40,704 nt of DNA from contig JAHAEW010000023.1 in NCBI GenBank assembly GCA_018374635.1, forward strand, positions 1-40,704, written 5' to 3'. This document shows, in pieces, positions 1 to 7,800 of this stretch (its first letter is position 1; the number at the start of each line of letters is the position of its first letter). Source of the DNA: Clostridiales bacterium. GTDB taxonomy: Bacteria; Bacillota; Clostridia; Oscillospirales; Oscillospiraceae. Both the position numbers and the translations under genes were made by a program. The notes below the pieces were generated by a model that ran no database searches, was not told the origin of the DNA, and saw only the letters and a list, made by a program, of their open reading frames with translations.

Positions 1-324
1 CACCAGGATCTTGTCCACCCGACCCCGCCGGCAGTCCGCCAGCAGCCGTTGGAAGTCGTCCCGCTTTTCCGCCGAGGTGCCGGTGATACCCTTGTCCGCG
101 TACACGTCCACGAACTCCCACTCCGGGTTGTCGGTGATGAGCTCCGTGTAGTGGGCGTTCTGGGCGGCAAACGAGTTGAGCTGATCCTCCGAGCTGGAGC
201 TCACTCGGGCATAGGCTGCCACACGGAGTTTCCGATCCCGGACAGGATCGCTGGGCGGGATGGTAATCACCCGGGGCGCACCGTTCAGCGCCAGGGAACC
301 CCTGTTTTTCTTCTGCTCGTCCAT
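1..324 (-). CDS. Large serine recombinase, N-terminal part (runs off the window)
   Basis: The reverse strand encodes the N-terminus of a serine site-specific recombinase. After a short polar leader comes the resolvase start LRVAAYARVSSSSEDQLNSF, where the serine in YARVSS is the expected nucleophile. It continues through an EFVDVYADKGITGTSAEKR segment and FQRLLADCRRGRVDKILV, all typical of the resolvase catalytic domain. The start ATG at 324 follows an AAGGGGG ribosome site at about 333-339. The gene is cut by the window edge, so the recombinase and zinc-ribbon domains that would confirm the large-recombinase class are not visible. Such enzymes integrate and excise conjugative or mobilisable elements. 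A small ORF lies directly upstream on the same strand. Confidence 0.88.
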   Translation of the reverse strand, partial: MDEQKKNRGSLALNGAPRVITIPPSDPVRDRKLRVAAYARVSSSSEDQLNSFAAQNAHYTELITDNPEWEFVDVYADKGITGTSAEKRDDFQRLLADCRRGRVDKILV

Positions 325-397
325 GTTGACACCCCCTTGTCAGCAACACACAATACCAGCACATTCGCGAAATATCCATATCCAACCCCAACAAAAA

Positions 398-541
398 TTA
401 GGGGAAAAATATGACGTCTGCCCCGGTCTCCGCACGGAGCCGGGCGGCGATCCTCCCGGCCTCCTCCCGACTGACAAGGCCGGCAGTCTGGAGGTGGCGG
501 AGGAGGTTTACCATCCCGATGTAGTTGATATTCTGGTTCAT
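398..541 (-). CDS. Small 47-residue protein upstream of the recombinase (SHOCT-like)
   Basis: A 47-residue protein begins MNQNINYIGMVNLLRHLQ and has a helical second half, GLVSREEAGRIAARLRAE. The pattern of a conserved N-terminus plus a short helix-turn-helix-like LVSREEAGRIAARL unit resembles the short SHOCT-type proteins often found beside large serine recombinases in clostridial mobile elements; this is recalled from family knowledge, not searched. It is 73 bp upstream of the recombinase on the same strand, so the two are probably co-transcribed. The ribosome site is weak (GAGGGTTGG before the ATG). Its role is unknown; it may help the recombinase or regulate it. Confidence 0.6.
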   Translation of the reverse strand: MNQNINYIGMVNLLRHLQTAGLVSREEAGRIAARLRAETGADVIFFP

Positions 542-561
542 AACCAACCCTCGTTTCAGGA

Positions 562-596
562 GGAGGCCGCTCCCAAATGGGCAGGGAGCGGCCTCC
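562..596. repeat. Perfect 13-bp inverted repeat, 9-nt loop
   Basis: GGAGGCCGCTCCC at 562-574 is perfectly repeated in inverse at 584-596. It sits just upstream of the 47-residue ORF on the reverse strand. There is no clean T-tract: the plus side is followed by GCTTCCTATTTT, the minus side by none. It may be a weak terminator insulating the recombinase unit, or part of the structured region to its right. Confidence 0.55.
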
Positions 597-639
597 GCTT
601 CCTATTTTCTGAAATCTTGGATTTCCAAAAAGCAATCAT

Positions 640-1040
640 TCCACACCTGTATTCGACACTACTCCCCCAGGCGGCAGGGCGGCAGCAGACGGACTGCGCT
701 GGCGCGCATCACGGGAATCTCACCCCTCCGAGGATCTCTCCGAGCTGCCCCCATTGCTTGATCCCGGTTTCACCCGGGGCTGTGGCTGGACAGGAGTATC
801 ATTACTAGATTGCTGACGAGGGTCGGACCGGGCAAACCAGCCTCAATGCGAAACAGCCCGCCACAGGCTGCTTTGTGGACGGATGGGCACCGCTCTGCAC
901 CTTCTTTGGCCGTCTTTGATGCGGGCTCACGGCCCGCACAGGTGGTCTTGGCGCATCCTCCAGCGTCGCTCCAGCCCCCCTTCCAGAGGGCTACTCGTCA
1001 GCGGACGTATCCCGCTGTCGGATATTCTATTTGCAAGGGT
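640..1040 (-). ncRNA. Candidate structured non-coding RNA (possibly HEARO/omega-RNA-like)
   Basis: This 400-bp GC-rich stretch has no convincing ORF but many paired segments. A 9-bp long-range stem joins 812-820 (GCTGACGAG) with 994-1002 (CTCGTCAGC). Inside it are hairpins at 854-870 (CAGCC/GGCTG), 920-938 (TGCGGGC/GCCCGCA) and 973-992 (AGCCC/GGGCT). Outside it are 763-778 (CCCGG/CCGGG) and 1000-1016. On the minus strand ACGGCC and GGCCGT flank the 920-938 hairpin and could form an alternative pairing. The minus-strand 3' end reads GTCGAATACAGGTGTGGA followed by ATGA, which resembles an insertion-element right end next to the ATGA motif recalled for HEARO elements. No IscB or TnpB gene is present. 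Class and orientation are inference; only the pairing is seen. Confidence 0.33.
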
Positions 1041-1059
1041 CAGGACGGAAATCGGTAGA

Positions 1060-1392
1060 TCACCGATACTCCCAATACAGAGCAAATTGGGCCAAGATAG
1101 CATTTATGATCTGTAGGTCTTCTCCAACCAAATGTTGTCGAAGCCTCAGCAATAAAGCGGTCTGCTTTGGTGATAGCTTCTGGCCTTCGAGATAGAACCA
1201 ATCCGCTAGTTGAATTCCGCCACCATAGCGGCCCCGTATCACTTGAATTGGATAATAACAAGAGAGGATTACCAAATCAGCACGGATTGTACGCTCAGAA
1301 ACGCAGAATTCCTTTGCAAGGTTTGCAGTTGTTTCGTGCCTCCGTTTACAAAGAATCCTTAAGATTGCGCTTCGCCGCTCCGAAGGGGTCAT
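1060..1392 (-). CDS. Small HTH (DeoR/HTH_11-type) transcriptional regulator
   Basis: A 110-residue protein. Residues 1-55 form a winged-helix DNA-binding domain of the DeoR/HTH_11 type: ERRSAILRILCKRRHETTAN, then a recognition helix VSERTIRADLVILSC, then a wing IQVIRGRYGGGIQLAD. The C-terminal half (LSPKQTALLLRLRQHL) is short, with no sugar- or ligand-binding domain. I chose the ATG at 1392 because an AAGGTGG ribosome site lies just before it; GTG codons at 1401 and 1404 are alternatives. Such short regulators are common cargo of clostridial mobile elements. An inverted repeat at 1436-1464 could be its operator. Confidence 0.72.
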   Translation of the reverse strand: MTPSERRSAILRILCKRRHETTANLAKEFCVSERTIRADLVILSCYYPIQVIRGRYGGGIQLADWFYLEGQKLSPKQTALLLRLRQHLVGEDLQIINAILAQFALYWEYR

Positions 1393-1435
1393 CTCTCTCA
1401 CCACCTTGCCCTGCTCTGTGTCTTGAGTATAGAGG

Positions 1436-1464
1436 TTAAAGCGGAAGGTTCATTTCCACTTTAA
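1436..1464. promoter_or_regulatory. Inverted repeat upstream of the HTH gene, candidate operator
   Basis: TTAAAGCGGAA at 1436-1446 and TTCCACTTTAA at 1454-1464 form an inverted repeat with 10 of 11 positions matched and a 7-nt spacer. It lies about 45 bp upstream of the HTH regulator start on the minus strand, close to a TATACT hexamer (1426-1431, minus). Position and symmetry fit autoregulation, but binding is inferred. Confidence 0.4.
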
Positions 1465-1557
1465 AAAAGTTTCTGGCTTGATCACATAAATTCAGCATTA
1501 TGCTTCATTTAGGAGGGATATTTGTTGCACAATAGACAAAAGCAGGACAATGAGAGG

Positions 1558-1616
1558 ATGATAAAAAGCCCGAGCTACTGTGGCCTAGGGCTACAGTAAC
1601 ACGGACTCTTTATCAT
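1558..1616. repeat. 59-bp imperfect palindrome
   Basis: Arms 1558-1586 and 1588-1616 match at 23 of 29 positions around base 1587, starting ATGATAAA and ending TTTATCAT. Three mismatches (G/U type) become wobble pairs if the minus strand is transcribed. On that strand the distal arm ends in GGGCTTTTTATCAT, so it may terminate the IS110 transcript. It could also be a REP- or MITE-like element. It lies about 200 bp beyond the IS110 stop codon. Confidence 0.6.
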
Positions 1617-1814
1617 AGGGCTTTGAAACTATTTTACTTGGGCGGACAGTCTGCTACTTTTCCTACAGATATCCGTCTTCCCTGCCTAAGCAATAATCAA
1701 CTCAAGAGAGTAGCGTGAAAGTAAGTACCGGTCCAGCGCAGAGCCCGAACGGGCGCACGAAAACGCCCCTGCAAACAACTTGTTTTGCAAGGTTGAAGTT
1801 ATATTCAATCAACG

Positions 1815-3062
1815 CTAAGCAACCGTTAATCCCTGCTTTTCGAGGAAGCGAGTAGCCTGTTTAATAGCCTTGGTCAGCTGTTGCTCTTTCAGATGTTCAG
1901 GCATATCGATTTTGAAAAGATCGACAGGATTCCAAACCTCGCCGGTGCAGAGCATCGAATAGGTTGCCGTAAGAATCATTCTGGCAATGGCAATGATCGC
2001 CCGTTTTTTACCTCTGCGTTTGGCAATGCGCTCATACTTCAACGCATAGTAGGAATTCGCTTTGTCCTTCACAGCGGCGTGAGCGACCTGAACCAGCGCG
2101 GGTTTGAGATAAACACCGGCTCTGGAAATACGGACAGACTTCTTCTTTCCGGCAGATTCGTTGTTGCCGGGAGTCAATCCAGCCCAACAGCAGAGGCGCT
2201 TGGAAGAACCAAACTGGCTCATATCCGTGCCGATTTCAGAAATGATGGTGATTGCGGAATTGCGGTCAACACCCGGAATGGTGCAAAGAAGGTTGATCGC
2301 GCCCTCATATTTTGCCACCATCTCATCGACACGGGTATCTACCTTGGCAATCAGTTTCTCAATGAAATCGTAATGTTCGCGAATGATTTTAATGCGAGCC
2401 TTCTGCTCGTTGGTGATGGAGAACCCTTCGATGGACTCCAGTACCTGCTCCGCCTTCTTTTTCAGGGAACGCTGTAACAGGGAAACGCAATGGTAAGGAT
2501 CAAAGGATTCGTCGGATGTAAGGTAATCCGTAATGGCAACTGCGGATTTACCAAACATATCGGACACAACGGAATCCAATGCCACATTACAGACCGTGAA
2601 CGCATTCTGAAAACGGTTCTTCTCGCTGCTTCTCACGGATGTGAGCTTGTAGCGGTAGCGGGTAAACTCTCGCAGGATGCGGATGTCCAGGTCTGGGATG
2701 AAGCTGCTTTTCACAAGGCCAAGACGAAACAGGTCACCGATCCACTTGGAATCTTTTGTATCATCCTTGTTTCCCTTTACAGCCTTTACCCATTTAGGAT
2801 TGGCAACAACGACCCGGATTCCTCGCTTTTCCAGGATGTTGAATACAGGGACCCAATACTTTCCGGTGGATTCCATGCAGACATCCAGACAGTCGCGTTC
2901 CAGGAGCCAGGAGGCAAAACGGTTCAAATCCGAGTTAAAGGTACTGAATCGCTTTTTCTGATAGTGCGGCTGCAAGCTGTTTGCGGGAGTGGTGATGATG
3001 GTAGCCACCACAAATGTCTTATGAACATCTACACCGCAGCAGGTTGGGAATACGACTTTCAC
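1815..3062 (-). CDS. IS110-family transposase (DEDD recombinase)
   Basis: A 415-residue transposase of normal family length. The N-terminal DEDD RuvC-like domain starts GVDVHKTFVVATI (first Asp near residue 11), followed by CMESTGKYWVPVF near 62 and the KDDTKDSKWIGDLFRLG segment near 100. The C-terminal Transposase_20 domain has the helix-hairpin-helix-like LLCTIPGVDRNSAITIISEI near 260, then RLCCWAGLTPGNNESAGKKK, which carries the serine used as nucleophile in this family, and RISRAGVYLKPALVQVA. The start is GTG at 3062, with GAGGAGG 7 nt upstream; no nearby in-frame ATG has a ribosome site. No disruption is seen, so the enzyme may be active. Known members are guided by a bridge RNA from the element's noncoding end. 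Confidence 0.95.
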   Translation of the reverse strand: MKVVFPTCCGVDVHKTFVVATIITTPANSLQPHYQKKRFSTFNSDLNRFASWLLERDCLDVCMESTGKYWVPVFNILEKRGIRVVVANPKWVKAVKGNKDDTKDSKWIGDLFRLGLVKSSFIPDLDIRILREFTRYRYKLTSVRSSEKNRFQNAFTVCNVALDSVVSDMFGKSAVAITDYLTSDESFDPYHCVSLLQRSLKKKAEQVLESIEGFSITNEQKARIKIIREHYDFIEKLIAKVDTRVDEMVAKYEGAINLLCTIPGVDRNSAITIISEIGTDMSQFGSSKRLCCWAGLTPGNNESAGKKKSVRISRAGVYLKPALVQVAHAAVKDKANSYYALKYERIAKRRGKKRAIIAIARMILTATYSMLCTGEVWNPVDLFKIDMPEHLKEQQLTKAIKQATRFLEKQGLTVA

Positions 3063-3065
3063 AGC

Positions 3066-3230
3066 AAAACCTCCTCGACAAATAATGGTGAGGAGAATGC
3101 AGGGACTGAACCGCCAAGCAATTAACAGGTGTTAAAACAATCCTTAGCGTACGGGCTCAAAACGCCACTTATTTGTGCTTGAAAAGGCAGTTCCGGCACT
3201 GATTAAGATACTGTTTTGAGTTTTGATACA
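3066..3230 (-). ncRNA. Candidate IS110 bridge RNA
   Basis: In the noncoding DNA directly upstream of the transposase, CTCAAAAC (3156-3163) pairs with GTTTTGAG (3213-3220) over an internal region of 49 nt, which itself has GTGC/GCAC (3175-3178/3196-3199) and a GGCAGTTCC/GGAAC-type apical part. A stem with large internal loops just upstream of the transposase is the layout known for bridge RNAs of the IS110 group. Location and folding are seen; the function is inferred from the family. A bridge RNA in the 3' end, as in the IS1111 group, remains an alternative. Confidence 0.38.
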
Positions 3231-3506
3231 ATCTACGACTCCTCTTACCGTGCGTTGTAGTGTGCAACTCCTCAACACAATTTTACAAGAAAGGCGGTCG
3301 TTTGTCTGCACTCTTTCATCTCTATTTGTGCGGGCGCATAGCGGCCGAATGGTTGATTAAGATGCGCAATGAAGATAGTAGTTTTGATTCGTACTTTGGT
3401 AGAAGTAATCTTTTTGCTGATGTCCCGTTATTTTTTATATCGTCCAGATCCAACCACAAATTAATAGGATACACAGAATGCTATAATTGCACATGGGGAG
3501 GAGTTT
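3231..3506. other. Noncoding stretch between IS110 and integrase
   Basis: I see no convincing gene here. A plus-strand open frame across it has no ribosome site and an unremarkable composition. The segment is AT-rich and probably contains the outer end of the IS110 element and the integrase 3' flank. Confidence 0.4.
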
Positions 3507-4652
3507 TCATTCGATACAAATTCTAGATGCCACCATGTTTAATACTTCCTGGTGCGTTTGGTCAAACAAATGTGTATAGATTCGCCCAGTAATTGTAATA
3601 TCTTTATGCCCCAGCGCTTTTCCGATATCGACCAACGGAACCTTTGCGCTATTCGCCACGCTGGCAAAAGTATGCCGGAGTCCGTGAATCGTAATATGCG
3701 GCAATCCATGGAGCTGAATAAATTGACGAAATATATTGGTGACTTGATTCGGTTGACAAGGGCTTCCATCCTTTTTTACCACTACATAGCCGCTATCCCA
3801 ATATGCCTTACCGAGTTGTTTCTTCTGTTGTAATTGGTTAAAACGTTCTTCTCTTAATAGATCGACCAAGTCACTTATACCGGCAATTCCCAACTTTCTA
3901 ATAGAACTTTCTGACTTCGGTTGTTTCTCAACTACTTTACCCCCCGCTGTAGTCCGTACACATTGGATTTGAATAACTCCATTTTCTAAATCAACATCTT
4001 CCCATCTCAAGCCGCAAATCTCACTTCTGCGCAGCCCAAGGTATCCAGCCAGCTTAACAACAATCTCAAGCCAGTCCCCTTCTACGGCCCGGAACAGCTT
4101 ATTTAGTTGCTTTGGATTATAGTAAGACTGACTGGGCAACTGCTGGTGGGGAGCCTCCACTAGGTCGATCGGATTTTCTGGCAATAATTTTTGTCTATGT
4201 GCCATTTTCAGTGCTGTATGCAGAAGAATATGGTGTTTATACACTGTATTTGAGCTTAGTCCCTTTTCCCTCATAATTTGATTGTAATACGCTTGAATTT
4301 GATATGGTGTAAGCTGTTGAATCTTTACCTTTCCTAATATAGGGATAATGTGATTAGTAATTATGCTATGGTAACAGTAATAGGTGGTATCCTCCCGGTT
4401 AGGCCGTATTACATCTTCAAGCCAATATGATAGCCAATGTTCTAAGGTCATCTGCGTCGGAGGTGTCAGTCTATTTTGTAAACGCCTGATCTCAAAACGG
4501 CACAGCGCTTCCTTTGCCATCTCCTTCTGTGAAAATGTTTTGGTTTTCCTCATACGTCTACCAAATGCATCCCGGCCATAATCAAAGTAAACATAAAATA
4601 GTCTTTTCCCATCGTCATACGCCAAATTTTTTTCAATTCTCTTACGTGACAT
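3507..4652 (-). CDS. int: Phage/ICE-type tyrosine recombinase (integrase)
   Basis: A complete 381-residue integrase. The N-terminal AP2-like arm-binding region (RLFYVYFDYGRDAFGRRMRK) is followed by a SAM-like core-binding domain from about residue 65 (MTLEHWLSYWLEDVI) and the catalytic domain from about 170. All expected catalytic residues are visible: Arg in GYLGLRRSEICGLRW (about 206), His and Arg in ITIHGLRHTFAS (about 322-327), His in ALGHKDI, and the nucleophilic Tyr in GRIYTHL (about 359). A TAAGGAG ribosome site precedes the ATG. It is divergent from the SLH gene at 4850. Paired GGCTACCAA repeats lie between the two, so the attachment site of the resident element is probably in 4653-4800. 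IS110 separates it from the rest of the cargo. Confidence 0.95.
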   Translation of the reverse strand: MSRKRIEKNLAYDDGKRLFYVYFDYGRDAFGRRMRKTKTFSQKEMAKEALCRFEIRRLQNRLTPPTQMTLEHWLSYWLEDVIRPNREDTTYYCYHSIITNHIIPILGKVKIQQLTPYQIQAYYNQIMREKGLSSNTVYKHHILLHTALKMAHRQKLLPENPIDLVEAPHQQLPSQSYYNPKQLNKLFRAVEGDWLEIVVKLAGYLGLRRSEICGLRWEDVDLENGVIQIQCVRTTAGGKVVEKQPKSESSIRKLGIAGISDLVDLLREERFNQLQQKKQLGKAYWDSGYVVVKKDGSPCQPNQVTNIFRQFIQLHGLPHITIHGLRHTFASVANSAKVPLVDIGKALGHKDITITGRIYTHLFDQTHQEVLNMVASRICIE

Positions 4653-4730
4653 AGTTCTCTCCTTACTGAATTTTTATTCATCTTTCGAAGTTTATGTGTT
4701 AATTCTGTCAGCATTTTCTACTCATGTCAA

Positions 4731-4750
4731 GGCTACCAACGGGCTACCAA
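4731..4750 (+). repeat. Tandem GGCTACCAA repeats near the integrase, candidate attachment/arm sites
   Basis: GGCTACCAA occurs at 4731-4739 and again at 4742-4750, an 11-bp period. The position, about 80 bp upstream of the integrase start and at the junction with the chromosomal-type SLH gene, suits integrase arm sites or an att core. The matching end of the element is outside the window. Confidence 0.4.
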
Positions 4751-4770
4751 AGATCTACTAAATAATGCCC

Positions 4771-4776
4771 TATACT
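4771..4776 (+). promoter_or_regulatory. Possible -10 element for the first SLH gene
   Basis: TATACT lies 79 bp before the SLH start and 23 bp before the conserved leader. No good -35 is visible 16-18 bp upstream, where the DNA belongs to the integrase end. The second SLH gene has a strong TTGACG/TATATT promoter in the equivalent place, so the insertion may have altered this promoter. Confidence 0.35.
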
Positions 4777-4798
4777 CCGCCTTTTATACCCAAAAAAC

Positions 4799-4861
4799 GG
4801 GAGGTTTCCTCTTCTTTCGCGGACGAATAAAAATAAGGAGGAAATCCGAATGAGAAACCTC
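4799..4861 (+). promoter_or_regulatory. SLH leader that can mask the Shine-Dalgarno (copy 1)
   Basis: The 5' leader holds GAGGTTTCCTC at 4801-4811. GGTTTCCTC (4803-4811) can pair with the ribosome site GAGGAAATCC (4838-4847) with a one-base bulge. GAGGTTTC (4801-4808) can instead pair with codons 2-4, GAAACCTC (4854-4861). The two pairings exclude each other. The same arrangement precedes the other SLH gene at 38621-38680. This suggests a translational switch or a conserved stability element; the function is inferred. Confidence 0.5.
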
Positions 4862-7800
4862 AAGCGGGCTCTCAGCCTGGCTCTGGCAGCTATCATGCTC
4901 ATTGGTATGATGGTTGTCTCCGCCTCCGCTGCGGGCTACAACGATCTCACCGACAAGGATGAGATTGTGAACAAGGATGCGGTTTCCATGCTCACGACGC
5001 TGGGCATCATCGAGGGCAAGCCCGATGGTTCCTTTGCGCCTACTGAGGGTGTGGATCGCGCGCAGATGGCGAAGATGATCTCCGTCATCATGAACCAGGG
5101 GGCTGACAACAGCGCTCTGTATGAGAACAGCCCCTCTGGCCTGACTGACATCAGCAGCCACTGGGCCAAGGGCCACATCAACTATTGCTACACCACCGGC
5201 ATCATCGCTGGTCGTGGCAATGGCAAGTTTGACCCTGATGCGGGTGTAACCGGCTCCGAGGCAGCCAAGATGCTGCTGGTTGCCGCCGGCTACGATCCCA
5301 AGATCGAGGGCCTCACTGGCGCGGACTGGGAGATCAACACCAACGCCCTGGCCTCCAAGCTGGGCATCTTCCGTAATCTCACCGCTTCCGTGTCCGAGCC
5401 CCTGACCCGCGACAACGCGGCCCTGCTGATCTACAACGCCCTGGACATCGAGATGATTGAGAAGTACGAGAACGGCTACGCCATCGGCTTCAAGGATTAC
5501 CGCACCATCCTGTCCACCATGTACGGCGTGTATAAGCTGGAGGGTGTGGTTGTCGGTAACGAGTGGGCTCAGCTCATGAACACCGACGTGGATGACGCTC
5601 TGGCCACTGGCAAGACCCGCCTGGAGGATGTGATGCTCTTTGACTCCAACACTCTGAGCACCAACACCGGCATGAGCGGCACTGCCCAGCCCGACGTCAC
5701 TATGAATGTCACCACCCCTGTGGAGTACATGGGCAAGACCGTGACCATGTACATCCGCAAGACCACAGTTCTGGCCGACTCTGAGGTTCTGGGCGTGGTT
5801 CTGAAGGATGACGCCAATGTTGTTAAGGTTGTGAACAACAACAACGAAACCAACAAGGACATCCTGAAGGGTTCCGGCCTGAGCTTCGACAACAACACCC
5901 AGTTCTATGTGAACTATGGCTATCAGAAGACCCAGTCTGCTGCTCTGAACGAGCTGGGCGTGACTGGCCTGAAGGATCTGAAGGCCTATCAGAACGTCAA
6001 CGGCGTTGAGATGGAGATCATCGACAACGACAACGACGGCATCGTGGACTATGTCCTGTACACCAAGGAGGATCTGACTGTCGTTTCCGGCACCAGCAGC
6101 TCCAAGGAGACCACCACTCTGATCGGCTTTAACAAGAACAAGGCCATCGACAACGATGACATTGTGACCGAGCTGGATCTGGAGATTGATGACGTGGTTC
6201 TGGCCATCACCTATGGCGGCCGCTACTATGTCACCGCTCCTCAGGTTGTTACCGGCGAGATGGAGGCCTATTCCTCCAGCAAGCTGGAGAACCAGTACAT
6301 CGAGGTGGGCGGCACCGAGTATAAGCCTTCCTACATTGGCAAGCTGACCGAGACCGAGACCTCTGCCAACGGCGTGGGCGAGATCATCGACTTCGATATC
6401 GAGCTCTGCGAGAAGCTGACCGGTGTTCAGTTCAAGACCTCCTATGAGTTCTTCCTGGATTCCAATGGCTATGTCCGTGCTTTCCGTCCCGCTGAGGAGA
6501 GTGCCCCCAACTACGCCCTGGTTCTGAATTCCGGTTATGACCCCGGCGTGTACAGCTCCGATGCTTCCGGCAAGCTGACTGTGCTTCTGGCCGACGGTAC
6601 CGAGGGCACCTATTCCATCAACTTCTCCGCCTCTGCTTCCAACCTGGGTGAGCAGCTGTATGGCGACAATGCCACCAAGAATCAGGGTATCACTGAGCTG
6701 AAGGGCTTCATGGGCACCGACTACACCGATCAGTCCGATACCCGCCCCTGGCTGGCTGTGGACAGCAGCTATGTCTTTGCTCATAAGAGTGCTACTGCTG
6801 TGGATTACAAGGCTGGCCAGGCTGCTGGCAGCGTGATCTGCTACACCAAGAACGACGATGACGTGCTGACCATTAAGTACGTGATCGGTGCCATCAACGG
6901 TTATGCAGTGAACGAGGATAAGGTGACCAACGCTGATCTGAGCGGCACCCACACTCCCACTTTGAGCACCCTCACTGAGGAGCTGAGCAAGGCCTATGGC
7001 ACCGGTGACGCCCGCGTGTACTACGGCGTCAACGATACTGTGGCCGTCGACAAGAATACTGTGGCCTTCTACTACGAGGACAAGGATAACTATGGCGTGG
7101 CCATTGGCTATGACAAGATGGCCAATGTGTCCGAGGGCCAGAACTTCCTGGCTTCCACCGTGGTTTCCACCAGCTACAACTCCGCTAAGAAGGAGTACGA
7201 GTACAAGAGCACCAACCTGGCGGATGTGATCCTCTTTGACGAGGCCAACATCATCAACGCCCGCGACTATGCTTACGTTCTGAGTGCGAACCGCACCGCC
7301 AACGACGACAAGGTCACCCTGAATGTTCTGTTTGAGAACGGCGATGCCGGCACTCTGACCGTGAAGAAGGATCACTTTGACTCCATCTTCAAGAACAGCA
7401 CCGACTTCAACCGCGCCTATGCCTACACCATCGACGGCAAGGAGATCGCCACCCTGACCAAGACCACCAATAGCATGGTGTCCGGCGTCGGCTACCGCCT
7501 GAAGGCTGGTACCGTTGCCCTGAACACCGGCGCTGGCCGTGAGCAGTACTATGCTTACGACAAGGATAAGGTCAACATCTGGGACGTGACCGACGCCCGC
7601 AAGGGTGAGGACGGTGTGAAGGTTGCCGACTTCAACACCAAGAATTGGAACATGGTTCTGATCCTGGACAGCAACAGCAAGGTTCGCACTGCTTTCGTGT
7701 GGGAGTATGACGGCACCACTCCCGGTGTCGGCGACGGCTTCGATTTCGACTGGAACCTTGATAACCACGGCGAGTTCGTGACCCTGTACGGTTACCACAC

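Larger units (their letters stand above)
1815..3230 (-). mobile_element. IS110-family insertion sequence (core; exact ends not resolved)
   Basis: The element contains one transposase gene plus a noncoding 5' segment that folds like an IS110 bridge RNA. IS110 elements lack terminal inverted repeats and leave only a short core, so the true ends cannot be set by eye. The left limit given is the transposase stop; real DNA of the element probably continues into 1620-1814. The right limit is the end of the visible bridge-RNA-like stem. Confidence 0.6.

Noticed and set aside
3260..3526. An 88-codon plus-strand frame between IS110 and the integrase
   Set aside because: There is no ribosome site and no recognisable motif, and it runs into the integrase 3' end.
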